A DNA stretch of 64,000 nucleotides, taken from positions 20,471-84,470 of the forward strand of contig CANTFL010001049.1 in the NCBI GenBank assembly GCA_947650285.1. The letters run 5' to 3'. Source of the DNA: Hyaloperonospora brassicae. Lineage: Eukaryota > Oomycota > Peronosporomycetes > Peronosporales > Peronosporaceae. The notes under the pieces are model-generated. The model made no database searches and was not told where the DNA came from. It saw nothing but the letters and a program-made list of their open reading frames with translations. This document shows, one piece after another, positions 1 through 12,100 of this stretch; position 1 is the stretch's first letter; every line of letters starts with the position of its first letter. A program made the translations under genes and the position numbers.

Positions 1-39
1 TACAAGTGGACTATTTGATTGGTAAACAAGCGTCTCTAC

Positions 40-2052
40 ATGACCGAAGCACAGGATGTCCTGCGTTACTGGTTTGATGGCGACCACGCCGAGACGCACC
101 GGTCCAAGTGGTTCGCACCCGATGGCTCTGACAAGCAGAAAAACACGGACATTGACATTGCGCATCGTTTTGGCTCGTTACTGAAGCGCGCTGAGGCGCA
201 GGAGCTCGAGAGCTGGCGCACCGAGTCTCCCGACACGTGTGTGGCCCTTATTATCGTCCTGGACCAATTTTCGCGTCATGTGTATCGAGCTCGTGATGTT
301 GCTGTCGAAAACAGCGAGCAACTCAAGCGGAACGACGCGCACGCGCTGGCAGTGGTCGAGCAACATTTGCTGGCAAACAGTTGGCACGAGAAGCTGCCCG
401 TGCCTCACTTTGTGTTTGCGTTGATGCCATTGCGTCACTCGCCAACTTCCGAACGACTGGATCAGGTTTTAGCAGCAATTGAAACGTGTCGACAGGTACA
501 CGAACAACATGGCAAGTTGCTGGAGAAGTTCCGACGGACGACGACTGGGAGACGGCAGCATTTGCGAGAAAGTTTGGAGGACAAGACAGAAAGCCGTGCC
601 GACGACGATATTCTGGAGCGAGCATTTATTGAGACTGACGAGAGCGACATGCCTCGACATCGACTGTATTGTGCACTAGACGAGTATCTGAAGCAGCAGA
701 GGGCTCACGAGTATTCACACATGGCAGTCTCGCTGTCTGGAGGTGTGGACTCGATGGTCGTGGCGTATTTGCTGCACAAGCTGAGAGAAAAACATGGAGG
801 CTTTGCAGTCGTGGCAGTTCATCTTGACTATGGAAACCGCCCCGAGAGTCGAGCAGAGTGTGACTATGTCCATCGCTGGTGCACGAGATTCGGTATCGTT
901 TTTCACGTGCGTTGCATTGACGAGATGAAGCGCGCGACGACAAGACGGGATGAGTACGAGCGTATGTCGCGTACGATTCGGTATACGACGTATGCCGAGG
1001 TGATGCAGCAGTATAACGTTCCGGGAATGTGCTTCGGCCACCATCGAGGTGACGTGCAGGAGAACGTCATTTCAAACATGATGAAGGGTCTGAGTCTGCT
1101 CAATTTGAACGGTATGCAGGCGAGTAGCATAGTGAACGGCGTGCGCATTTGGCGTCCGCTGTTGGACTTTGACAAGGACGTCATATTCGAGTTTGCACAT
1201 CGATACGGCGTGCCGTACTTCAAAGACACGACACCAAAATGGAGTACACGTGGCAAACTACGCAACCACCTCGTGCCTCTCCTCAGCGATATGTACGGTG
1301 ACGGTTTCCTTAACAACCTCTCGGCACTAGGCGCCGAGTCAACGCAATGCGCTGATCTTGTGCATTCGCAAGTTTTGACTCCCATCATGAAATCGGTTGG
1401 ACAAAGCAATGTTGCGGTGTGGGTAGACTGCGGACTGCTATTGAATAAGCCTTTCTTTGTGTGGAAGGAAGTGTTTCGCGAGGTGTGTCATTCCATCATG
1501 GGCAACAGTATGGTGCGCGACAAGCCCCTGCACGAACTGATTCAGAAGCTAGCGCGTCTAGACGCTAGCTCGACTGATAAGGCCAAGCACAAGAATAAAG
1601 AGGCCGAGACGGGATCATGGATCACGCTCAAAAAGGGTAATAGGTCGCTCCTGACCACCTGCAAGCATCTCGTCATCTTCCGCGACCGCTTCTTCCCACT
1701 CGAAGCGTACGTCGCTCCTCTGTATCCTATTTCAGCAGGCGATGCGTACGTGTTTGGCCCGTGGAAGGTGCAAACAACGTTGCTGGATGAGGATCACGCC
1801 ACGGTGCAAGAACATCGCGACCGCAAGCCTTTGACTGTATGGGACTTGGTGCATGACAACGGTGTATCGTACGTGTTTCCGAATGCCCCCCAATTGGTCA
1901 TTGACTGCAACGTCCGCTTCCTTGCGCTGCGATCCATTCCAAAAGCCATTACGGACGTCATGCCCATTGTATCCTCTGTTGGCGCCTTCGACGTTGTGAG
2001 CACTGGCGACACCTCCTCGAAATGGGTACACGCTTTGGTGACCTATTCATGA
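40..2052 (+). CDS. tilS: DUF924 domain fused to a TilS-type tRNA(Ile)-lysidine synthetase domain
   Basis: This is an intronless ORF of 670 codons from the first ATG at 40. An in-frame TTG at 19 is ignored, and an upstream exon outside the window cannot be excluded. Residues about 5-150 look like DUF924 (LRYWF near the start, then LDQFSRHVYR, and FVFALMPLRHS). Residues about 228-440 are a PP-loop N-type ATP pyrophosphatase: SGGVDS at about 233-238, then HLDYGNR, GHHRGDVQEN, a RPLL block, and a RNHLVPLL block. In bacteria TilS converts the wobble C of the AUA-reading tRNA-Ile to lysidine, using ATP and lysine. In a eukaryote such an enzyme would be expected to serve the mitochondrion, but no clear targeting peptide is visible before the DUF924 part. 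The C-terminal ~230 residues are not recognised. A decayed paralogue lies at 36,710-38,395. The lysidine function is inferred from the family; the PP-loop itself is clear. Confidence 0.85.
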   Translation: MTEAQDVLRYWFDGDHAETHRSKWFAPDGSDKQKNTDIDIAHRFGSLLKRAEAQELESWRTESPDTCVALIIVLDQFSRHVYRARDVAVENSEQLKRNDAHALAVVEQHLLANSWHEKLPVPHFVFALMPLRHSPTSERLDQVLAAIETCRQVHEQHGKLLEKFRRTTTGRRQHLRESLEDKTESRADDDILERAFIETDESDMPRHRLYCALDEYLKQQRAHEYSHMAVSLSGGVDSMVVAYLLHKLREKHGGFAVVAVHLDYGNRPESRAECDYVHRWCTRFGIVFHVRCIDEMKRATTRRDEYERMSRTIRYTTYAEVMQQYNVPGMCFGHHRGDVQENVISNMMKGLSLLNLNGMQASSIVNGVRIWRPLLDFDKDVIFEFAHRYGVPYFKDTTPKWSTRGKLRNHLVPLLSDMYGDGFLNNLSALGAESTQCADLVHSQVLTPIMKSVGQSNVAVWVDCGLLLNKPFFVWKEVFREVCHSIMGNSMVRDKPLHELIQKLARLDASSTDKAKHKNKEAETGSWITLKKGNRSLLTTCKHLVIFRDRFFPLEAYVAPLYPISAGDAYVFGPWKVQTTLLDEDHATVQEHRDRKPLTVWDLVHDNGVSYVFPNAPQLVIDCNVRFLALRSIPKAITDVMPIVSSVGAFDVVSTGDTSSKWVHALVTYS

Positions 2053-5000
2053 TAGAACACGCTTTCCATGGGCGACTGAACTGCGTGACCCGGTAGTCAC
2101 TTGACTTTGATAGACTTGTGCATGATGAAAATAAAGGGGTGACGATATTGTAGTCATGATGACCGAATCAGCTCGTAAACGCACGCCGGGTCAACGGCTG
2201 TTTGCAATCTTGCAGTCTACTGTAGACACGTGCGGTAGTTAACTACACAGTACGCGTCGCTTTGCAAAGCAGGAAGGCCTAATGGACATCGAGATTTCCG
2301 CAATGTATGTACTACTACTTAGGTTCTCCTTCTACCCAGCAAGGTGGACTTATTGCATTGCATTCGTCCACGTGATACCCCGCAAAAAGATGACATAAAC
2401 AATGTTGGTGGATTGATGGCGGATAACATCGTTCACCCGGTCGCTGACGCTTGCATGGTCACGATTCTCCATCTCTGGTGACTTAAAGGGCAAAGTCTAT
2501 ATCGTCCACACTTTAATTGCGGAAGCTTGTGACGAAGATCGTTGGAGTGCTGAAGAGAGATGACGGCTAAATGTCACTTTATATATGAACATACAACGTC
2601 TTGGGTCAAACGATTAATCGTTTGAAACACGAACAGAATGACCGGGTGATCAAGCTACCACGTATATTGTTCACGCGTATGAAATGCACGCAAATGTGAT
2701 TATCGATACACAAGCTAGAACGTTTCCTTTTCCGACGATGATCATGGCCGCTACGTACCAGAAAGCCCATCAACCTTAAATAATGAGTTTGAAGCTCGCA
2801 ACTTACAGTACATAATACCCCCTTAACATCAATAATAATTATGAAAAGCTGTCGTCGGCCCTTTTCGAAAAACAGGTAGTCTTTGCCTAAACTCGATTTG
2901 AGCAAACGCAAATGTTGACGTTAGATCCTTTCGATCGGCACGTTCAATATAACCGACTCAATCGGCCAAGGTCTACAGGTACGTTTCTAGATCCTTGCAA
3001 AAGCACTTGTGTATGCGTTGAAAATAATCTGCTAGATAAGTGAAGCTGTCATACTGTTTTATCTGCTCTACCTATTTACAACTGGATATCCAGGTGGCTT
3101 ACGTCCCCTCGCGAAGCACTTACGTATCCAATCATCTTTTGAAGAGACATTGGACAAGCGTTCTTGTATAATGGCGCGTATTATAGATTCAATGAAATGA
3201 AGCTATGCCTAGCAATTAGCCAATTTTTAACTCGTGTGGTCTCATCGAACATGATAGAGAGGCAGGATCTGATCGTATCGAGCTTCCAGCGGACCCCAAT
3301 CAATCGCAAATAAGCAATCACTTCGTGATCATCGGTTGATCATGCAAATACCTATCATGTTGGTGCGGACGCAGGCCAACTTTATGGACAATCAGAGTAA
3401 TTTACACAACTGCATTCATGTTTTTTTGTAAAATAGTCGAGTAAGAGGAAGCATTTGAGACAACCAGTGCGACCGTGAATATGCACAGTGTTAAGATTTG
3501 TGTGGCATACATTTTAGCGATCATTACGTTTGCTTGTTTAGACGTTGAGCCCACGGTCGCTGTATTTGGAAGAAAAAGTGATTGATAGGCCTTCAAAACA
3601 CCATCGCGCTCGTAGCTTTGATTGCTACATCAGTGCCGAAAAATAGGTATCGATATTATAAGCAAGTAAAGAGTATTTATATAAAATAACAGTCAATTTG
3701 AGGAAGTCTTGTCCCATTATCATTACATGTAATGTCGTTCGCTACTACCATTAACTTTGTGACCTTCGAAAAGTGTGGAGATATATACGGCTTGTACACA
3801 ACGTCTAAATGCTGACTATAGTCTCTGACCTCCGTACCGTCAGAAGATTACTGACGTCGCGTAAGTCATGATCTGTTCAATCACGGAATAGCATGACAAC
3901 GTCACTAACTTTTCTCTGCGATGGACACAGCCACCTCATAATCACCCTCGTTGCGCACTATCAAGCGTAGATGACTACATAAAAGTGTGTCGTCAATTTT
4001 TAGACGACTTGTTAAAGGCGTTTTATTCCGCTTGACTCCGACTGCCACGTCGAGTCGATTTGGTAGCGATTCGGCAGCCGGCAGCTCTATAACTGACGTG
4101 CATGTTCCGGATAGCGAGCTAAGTCACCGCCACATTTAAGACAACCTCCGCACTGCCGCAAACACTACAAGGGAAGCACACAGACAGGCAACGTTAACAC
4201 ACGTGGCTCACTGCCTGCTGCACACCGGCTGAATAGCAAACGAAGTGCTGAGATGAATTTGAATACATCTAGCGCCAGTAGATAGACCTAGGAGCAACGG
4301 CATCTCCTTCACAAAACGCCGCGTATAGTTGTACGGATCAACGTCGTAGGATGAAATGCTTATCGCTTTGGAGTATAGTCTCTCATGGACGACTGCATGC
4401 AAAACTGCAGTCGCGGACGACATGGGCTTATTACTCATTCTATAAAGTTTGATGAATAGGCCCGACAAACGTCGACTTGACCCTTCAGTGCCAACAAAAA
4501 GATAGTCGTTCGATGATCAATTTCATAGGTCACCTGACCATAGTCAAGGGGAGGTGTTGTAATGGGGCGAGCCCGCTGCATATGATTGACATTATTTCTA
4601 ATGCGTTACATCTTTTGCTCATTGTGACTAACTACCCCAATAAAATTTTGCAACATTTGTGCTTTGTAAGACGTTAGCTACCATGTTACCCAGCAAGGCG
4701 TCCAATGAGTGCTGGACGAGTGCGATGGGTAGCGAGCAGGTCGCCATCACACATAGGTGCATGGTGTTTGTAGCTGAATCTGGTTAAAATGCTAAGTCTG
4801 AACAGAATATAACTGTACTTACAGAGCCATACTTTATTTGCAGCGAGGCGTGTAAAATTAGTTTAGTCGCGTCCCCAGCACCCGTTTGCGTCGAAGCCGG
4901 GTGACAATGTGAAGCAAGTGTGCAAAAGATACACCACAGAGTCGGAAATCCTGTAAGTTACTGATCGCAGGTATCTGGGCGGTTAAGGATTGAAAGTAAA

Positions 5001-6811
5001 ATTTCCCCGGGTAGAAAGAACTGCCCCAGCGCCCGTTTGCGTGATATTCCAAAAACCCACCTACACTGTCTTCAGTGCACATTTGCTTATACGATTGACT
5101 GTAGAAGCGCAAGGTGACCAGTTATATATGTGGTATCGTACCCGCTAAAGCTCTGGATCTAGTGACAGCGGACAATCTTGGTCGCTCGCGAAAGTCTCGA
5201 TTTGATTGAGTAACACGGTGAATGCGCTGTCGATGAAAATGATATATACTGGAAAGCTGGAGCGCGGAGCTCATACTTCAGCGCCCCGAGGTCGCAGCAA
5301 TGCATATTGTATAACGTTACTTTAGTTCGTGTAGCCCTTCAAAAAACGAACGCTTATGTGGTCAGGTGAAGTTTCGCAATGGTCAACAATTTCATTTTTT
5401 GTATAAGCTTCAGGACATCTCGTCTTGCGCTCAGTCTGATTCATAGATGCTGAGTATAAGTGGGTGGGTAGGCTGGGTCCAGCAATGCAGTAGTTTGCTT
5501 ATACCTATTCAATGCCGCAATTATTTTACAAACGGCCGTTTTTGCCCTGCCTATTGATACAACTAGTAGGGCGTTACCTCAAGACGTATCGAAAACTATA
5601 TGGCTATGTCGATGGGATAGCGTCAACCTCCGCGTTCCCTCTTTATATCTTTCGATAATTTGCATAATCGCAAGCGTCTATCATACATGCATCTAGCAAT
5701 GCGTGCGTCTCGTTTTGCAGTCTTCTTCTACAGAAGAGGGACTTCTGTCTATCATCATCACAAGCTCTGTTGTTGCTGAGTTTTTGTTGCTCATGTTGTG
5801 AGCTCTTAAGGTTAGTATCCTTTGACTTTGTTGATTGGCGGTGGATGGAGAATACTTTTTTAAATAAAGGCGAGTTCAGCCTTTATCTGACGATTTGCGT
5901 CGGCAAAGGTTGACGCGTCTATGGAGAAGACCACATGACTCATAGCATTGGTGGCGCTTCACAAGTTGACGGACAAGAATATGATGTCATACGTGAAGAC
6001 GAAGTGGGTGACAAGTTTAAGAAGGTTGGCGACACTTGTTTAACTGCATGCTGCTGGTTTGCTGTTATAAAGCCGAGGTGCGTAATGTGGGCTAGGCTCT
6101 TGCGTTATTGCTGACGTTGCGTCGCGATTATCTGTGTACATCGACACCGTCATCGCTTACCCTCAATACCTTTTGGTACCGATTGTGATCCGACCACATG
6201 TGCGTCTACGACAAGTTTGGCGATCATGACCAGATGCACTCCAGATCTTGTGAATTGATATAGGCCGAATGTTTCCACCACCTGCTGAACTAGCTTGTCT
6301 TCTCTTTGCCATCCTTCAAAAGTTGGTAAGGGAGCATCCCGTGATTGAAGAGATACAACTCCATCGGCAAATCAGCCCAAAACGACAATGCTACGAAACG
6401 TGTTGCATTGGTGTACTTTTCTCCGCCCTGCGGCCCCTGGTCTTGTAGCCCAAGCGTTGGTCGTGTTTAGGCTGCATTGACATCTTTGGTTGGTAAAGAT
6501 CGTGTCCAAGTCTGTCCAATGATTATGGACGACAACCCACAAAACCGCTGTGCTTTCTGCTGTCCCGATGCAAACCCACGACATGGCCCAATGTTGTTGA
6601 TTCGCTGCCAATATACCAGTGCAAGCCGAGTCGAGTCATACACAACAGCAATCGCGTCGTCGTGGGTTTTTGACCCTCCAGCGGGCGTCGTTGTGGGTTC
6701 ACTCGCTATGTTGCCTTTCAGCACCATACCGTTTTTTTCTCGTCCTTCTGTTGCGCCCCAATCGCTTACGTTTCCCACGAGCAACTTGTGCTTCGCGTCC
6801 TGCACCTGGTC
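2053..6811. other. Intergenic region, no convincing gene
   Basis: About 4.8 kb of AT-richer sequence with only short ORFs (up to about 110 codons) in all frames and no family motif that I recognise. The only item I single out is a 36-codon ORF with a signal-peptide-like sequence at 3,402-3,512. The segment 5,930-6,811 has longer overlapping ORFs on both strands but no domain I can name. Confidence 0.5.
3402..3512 (-). CDS. Tiny ORF with secretion-signal-like N-terminus, possible relic
   Basis: A 36-codon ORF starts at the ATG read from 3512. Its first ~23 residues (MYATQILTLCIFTVALVVSN and following ASS) have the shape of a eukaryotic signal peptide: short n-region, hydrophobic core, small residues at the end. 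Only ~13 residues would remain after cleavage, and a stop follows. No RXLR or dEER motif occurs in this frame or in the frames just downstream. It may be the remaining first part of a decayed secreted-protein gene, a first exon, or chance. An in-frame upstream ATG exists but would put hydrophilic residues before the signal. Confidence 0.22.
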   Translation of the reverse strand: MYATQILTLCIFTVALVVSNASSYSTILQKNMNAVV

Positions 6812-7450
6812 ATGGCATCCGAGTCGTCAACGGCCGCGCTGCAGCGCTACAGCGACTTTGTCGAGCACGTGCTGCGGCCCCAACTGCAGCAGACGCTCGC
6901 GCAGCGGGACGCACTGACGCAAGAGGTGCACGAGTACCAACTGCTGCGTGAGCTGCTGCCGACGCTCGCGCAGCTGTCGCGCAGTGAGCCGCTGTTGACG
7001 CTCGTGGACGTGGGCGAGCGGTTCCACGTGCGCGCCAAAGTGGCCGACGCGTCGCTCGTGAGCGTCGACATTGGACTCGGCTTTTACGTGGAAATGACTG
7101 CGGCAGAGGCGCAGCAGTTTGTGCAGTCGCACGTGCGCTATTTGATGAGGTACGATGGGCGAGCAGCAGATAGCGGGCGACTTTTGTAGCGGTGAAGTGG
7201 CACTTGTGGTGGGACATGTGGGTCGGTGCTGGGTGTCAGTGAGTTACAAAGACGGAGCATGGCGGTGACGGTAGTAGGGGTGTTGACGTGTGTGTGTGTG
7301 GCTGTTGTGTGTGTGTGGCTGTTGTTGTGTGTGTGTGGCTGTTGTTGTGGATGTAGCAAACGGAACAAGTGGCAGGAAAAAGCGCGGGAAGTGTCCGACC
7401 ATGTGAACCTCGTGATTGCTTCGATTGAGCAACTTGCTGCCTTGCAGTGA
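6812..7450 (+). CDS. UXT: UXT-like prefoldin alpha-family protein, one intron
   Basis: Exons 6812..7149 and 7357..7450 encode 143 residues (human UXT has 157). The protein has the prefoldin-alpha layout: an N-terminal coiled coil (YSDFVEHVLRPQL, QRDALTQEVHEYQLLREL), a central beta segment (VDVGERFHVRAKV, then VSVDIGLGFYVEMTAAEA, very close to the UXT GYGFFLELTLAEA block), and a C-terminal helix supplied by exon 2. UXT works in R2TP/prefoldin-like co-chaperone complexes. The intron is 7150..7356: donor GTACGA, acceptor TGTAG, phase 2, rejoining as an AGC codon. The start is the ATG at 6812; an in-frame GTG at 6788 is ignored. The stop codon TGA lies inside a perfect donor-like CA/GTGAGT at 7445-7452, so a further small exon is possible. 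Confidence 0.85.
7287..7350 (+). repeat. TG-rich microsatellite inside the UXT intron
   Basis: Three imperfect blocks of (TG)4-6 followed by GGCTGTTGT, about 21 bp per unit, end just before the 3' splice site of the intron at 7356. On the sense strand this gives a T/G-rich tract immediately upstream of the acceptor in place of a normal polypyrimidine tract. Confidence 0.8.
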
Positions 7451-9102
7451 GTATGGAGAGAGTTGGGTGGTGTAGGAGGGTGTTGAGTGATGTTGTGTGA
7501 GGCGGGAGTTGACGGGACACGAGGACGTGTGGTAGGTGGGGTTTTGTATGGTGCAAGCAGTGGAAACACTCGACCGAGTACGTTTCTACATCGCGTGGTA
7601 ACGCAGCGTCGAGATGATGTCGGAGACGAGAATCATTAAACTTTATACGACGAAAGGGCTGGAATTCGAATACTTGCGGACAGCTAATGGAAGTGTCGGA
7701 TAACGCTGGTCATTTCTTTGTTTCGTTGCTTGCTGTATGGATGATTGGTTGGTGGGACTGCCACAGGAACAGGATAGACTCGCCGTTTGTCAACCTTTCT
7801 CACCGACAGCGCCATCTAGCTTTCGGCCGCTGTTGCCGAGAAGCGCTGACGATTATTCGCGTTGACTGACGTTGTTGCTACTCTTGCCACTGCGTGAAGA
7901 ACAGCACAGTTGCAACTGTCTGCTAACGTGGATCTTACGAGACGAATGCTCGTTATTTTACACGATCCAGAAAGGTCTCATATATAGCGGGATCGTTCGC
8001 AGATCAGTCGTTCTCGACGGTGCCGATGGCAACCTTTCGTACAATGGACCCGCCTGTTACGAGCGATGCACTCTTTGGGCTATGCTGCACACTGCGACGG
8101 GGATGTTACGAGTGGTAGCAAAGCTGATGCACAGGATATCGAGTGAGCGTCTGCTGCTCGTGGACGTGAGCAAACGCTCTCACATGAGCTGTGCGCATGG
8201 AAGTTCGTGGAGTCATGCTTTGGTGACTATGTCGAAGCAGCATGCAGATAGATACTCATGAGCATGGGAAGCTGCGGAACCGAGTCCGGTACCAAGGACA
8301 GCAAGGTTCTGGTTCTAGTTCTAGTTTGGAAGGGACAAGTGACTCGATTGCTGGTGGTGGAAGCGCAGGTGAACACTTACGGCAAAAGTGAACGCCGATA
8401 GACACGCAAGAAACGTCCTGCGATTTGTCGACAAGTTCGACATTCCGCGTCCAGTAGTCTTCGTCCACTTGCTTGATGGCTGCAAAGGTGTCTGCTGCCA
8501 TTTGACTGCTTCACACTACTAAATACTGCTCGTGCAGATCGTGCTGACCACATTCGCAAGGATATACGCTATGGATGCACGGTCATCCATCCAATTTGGC
8601 TTGCAGATGTTTACGCTGAAGCCTGAACGACGGAGAGGTGTGCACAATGGTGGTGACAAGGCTGCTTCATATAGCGTGGCCCGTATGTTCTGCCAGTAAA
8701 CTTGGTATCTCACGATTAGTGGTCTCACAATCAGCCGATGGGTTGTCAAGTGTTTATTATGCTTGTTGCTTACACATGTAACGCCAAACACGCTTCGAGT
8801 TCAAAGAATACAGCTTGCGCAAAGTCACCGCTTTTACCTCCAGCCGTGTCTGCTAGATTGTAAAGTGGTGAACTCGACCTACAACTCGTTGTCTGCCTCG
8901 TACCACATCGAACGCTCTGCTTCGTTTGCGTCACAGGACGATGAAAATGACCGATCACGGCAATGTCTTCACACGAAAGTCGCAACTTGTAGCATCAATT
9001 CGTCTCGTTACGATTGGCCTGATGGTCAACATGGCGTCCGATGCGTGCGGCCTAACAAACCCACGACACGTGACGGACTAGTCAGCGCGGAACTTGCTCC
9101 GT
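7451..9102. other. Intergenic region between convergent UXT and CSDE1-like genes
   Basis: No recognisable gene. ORFs up to about 129 codons occur (for example 7,872-8,261 plus) but they have no family motif, no overlapping signal and no splice-supported extension that I can see. The 3' ends of both flanking genes face this region. Confidence 0.5.
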
Positions 9103-12100
9103 TTATGCCTGACTCTGTTCCGTGGTACATGCCGCCGTAGCTGAAGCGGTTGGCAACTCCACGCTGGGCTTCTCAGGCACCACCTCTAGTGTCTCCGCAG
9201 CGTCGGGGTTCCAAGTCTCAGCAAAACCACGCGTTCCATTGGGCCCCTTTGCCATTCGAGATGCCACCATGGCGTTCGCGCCAGCTTGACGCATGGCTTC
9301 TTTCAGCGTCGAGTTCACCATGCGCGAGCCTCGTCGCGGAGACGCAACAGCTGCGTTCGGCGACGAGGAGAGGCGGAGCACGCTCAGAGCCTGACCCAAC
9401 ACAATGTTCGTGGACTCGTCGTTCGTTTCTTCGTTCTCTTTCGTGGACCCTGTTTCATTTTGCTCCTCTTTGTCTTCTTCCATTTCACTCTTCGAAATCT
9501 CATTCTTGACGGGAGAAGCAGAAGGCGGTCTGTATGCAAACTCCACGCGATCGCCCTCACGCAGGGTGTCTCCGCCCAGTACTCCTCGAGCAGTGAAGCG
9601 AGCCTCGACCGCCGGCTCTTCACCGTCCAAACAAATAACACCACCGAGATCCTCCGTGATGCGCGTGACAACACCTTGCTTTGCATGTGAGACAATCAGC
9701 CGCACGTGAGCTGCACGCAGGTTCTTATGTTGCATCTGAGGTGTGAACTCGACCTCATCCCCCTCACGCAGAACGACGCTCGGATCGACGATATCTCGAA
9801 TATTGTACAAGTAAATTTGCTTGTCCAACTTCTTCTTTTCCGCCTTTTTTGTCACACCAGAAGTGGATTGCTCCCCCGTTTTCGCATCGCCATTTGTCGC
9901 CTGCTGCACAGCCTCTTCGTCTTCCTCAGCTTCGTCATCGGTGTTTCCGTTTGCACAAACGCTGTCTTCAGCACCATCTTCCGCTGTTACCAACCGGATA
10001 CGTCCCAAGCTACTTGCTTTGTTATTTGCCTTCGGAAAACGACCCTTCGCTCCGCCTTTCATGCGCTGCAAAAAGCTTGCCTTACTGACAACACCCTTCA
10101 CGCTTTTTGGCACTTCAACCTTGATTGTCCCCGCTGGCACGATACTCACGCTCGTTGCACGTTTTTTGTCCTTTTTCTCGTCAACAAAGATGGTGAACTG
10201 CACTTCGGTACCTGCCTTCAAGTCCGCCAAAGTCTGCCCCGTCGTGATATCCTTAATGTGGAAAAACAGGTTCTCTTCTGGCGATCCAAGCCCGGATTGA
10301 GCAGGTTGAATGAACCCGAAACCTTCTGGCTTCACAGACATAATGTATCCTTCACCCGTATTCGCCTCTTTCTTCACGCTAGCTACCTTGGGCTTACTAA
10401 CGACGGCTGCCTCCAAACACGATACGGATGTGCATCGGAGTTCCTTCGTTCGCTTGACCACCGCAAGATCGAATCTGACGCGGTCTCCCACTTTCGGGTT
10501 GTATCGCACGTCAACTACGTCATCTTCCTTGAACTCTGCTGTGAGCTCTGGCGCAGACGTCGCGAGCTTTTCTTCGACAGCCTTCATTGCTATCTTCCTC
10601 TTTCCAAAGATCTCAAATTGACTATGAGAACCTCCTCCCTTGCTTCTGGTCTTGAGTCCGAGCCAGACGCTGTAATCGTGCAAAGCAGCTCGTTCAAACC
10701 TCGACAGAGTACTAGGGAACAAAACCAGAGTTTCTGCGCTATCTTCAGCCTCTTCTGACTTCTTCTCATCACCCTCCTCCTCCTGTACTTCCTCAACAAC
10801 GTCTTCTGAAGTTACACAAGCTGCAACAAGCTTTTCCTTCAGGTCCGGCAAAAAGTCAATCGCATGCTGCTTCTGCGGAGTCACAAACTTGATCTTGCCA
10901 GGCACAAACTTTTGCATCCGTTTCATTTTGTCTCCTCGGCCACCGCGGTTCGAAGCATGACCATTCCTCGAGCTTGGCACTGCCGCAACAACACCCTCGA
11001 TGCCTTCGCCAACGACATCTTCCCACTTTACACTACCTCTAGGCAAGATTTGAAGACGCGTCGCACGGATATGGTCCGACTTGCTGTCAACGTCGACATC
11101 AAACGCCACTTCCGTGCCATTACCAAAGCTGCGGTTCGTGCCAATGACATCAGAAAAACGGAAGTACGCATCCCCCGACCTCTCAGCGCACTTGATGAAA
11201 CCAAAGTCTTCCTTCATAGCGTTGACGATGCCGGTCTCACGGTTCTTATGGTTGAGCCGTACGACTCGGACTTTCGCGGCCTTCACCTTGCCCGTACGCT
11301 TGTCCAACACTTCGTCAAACACCACCTCGTCGTCTGTGCGAGGAACATAACTCACGTCTTCGATGTCACGCAACCTGAAGGCCACTGTTCGGTCCACAGA
11401 TTTCTTATCCTTACCCTTTTTTCTCGTACCGACTTTTTCGTCGCTTTCAGGCACACTGTCATTGGCCGTATCTGCCGCCTCTTTCGAGCTTCCTGTATCA
11501 CTGAGCTTTGCAGGTATAACGGCAATCTTACCAATCACCTCATGACCACTACGGGGCTCCTTGGGGGGCGTTGATACAAGACCCCTGAGATCGGTCTGCA
11601 ACAGCTTTTCGAAAGAAACCGTTCCGGACGGAAGTTTCTGCACACGGACCGCCGTCAAACGTGGCTGGGAGCGAGTGGAGTCGTCTACCGAGTCCTCATA
11701 CACGAAAAAGGATACTTCGTCACCTTCTCGGACTGCAGACCCTTTTCCAGGTTGGCCACGCTGAGGTTTGTCACCCGGTTCCGCTTGTCCGTCGTCGTGT
11801 TCGCCATTCTTAGTATCTGCCTCAGACTGCGCCACCTCAAGGATCTCACGAAAATGAAAGTGGACGTCCACGGGACGATCACAACACTTAATGAATCCAC
11901 CACCATTCTTTACTCGACTCACGATGCCAAACTCGCGCGTCATTGTTGCCAACTTCGCTTCAATGTCTTTCTCAACTTTGTCCCGAGCAGACATCACAAC
12001 CGTAATATCCACAGCACGTTTTGCTCCTGTCTTGCGGTGCTTCGCAATACGGAAGCGAACCTCGTCACCAGAGTAAAGATTGATGCCCTTCTTGTTTTCG

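Noticed and set aside
9706..10758. 350-codon plus-strand ORF and other long plus-strand ORFs (for example 12,604-13,422) inside the CSDE1-like gene
   Set aside because: They are antisense to a 1,427-codon ORF with clear cold-shock domains. Their translations are compositionally biased and have no motifs.
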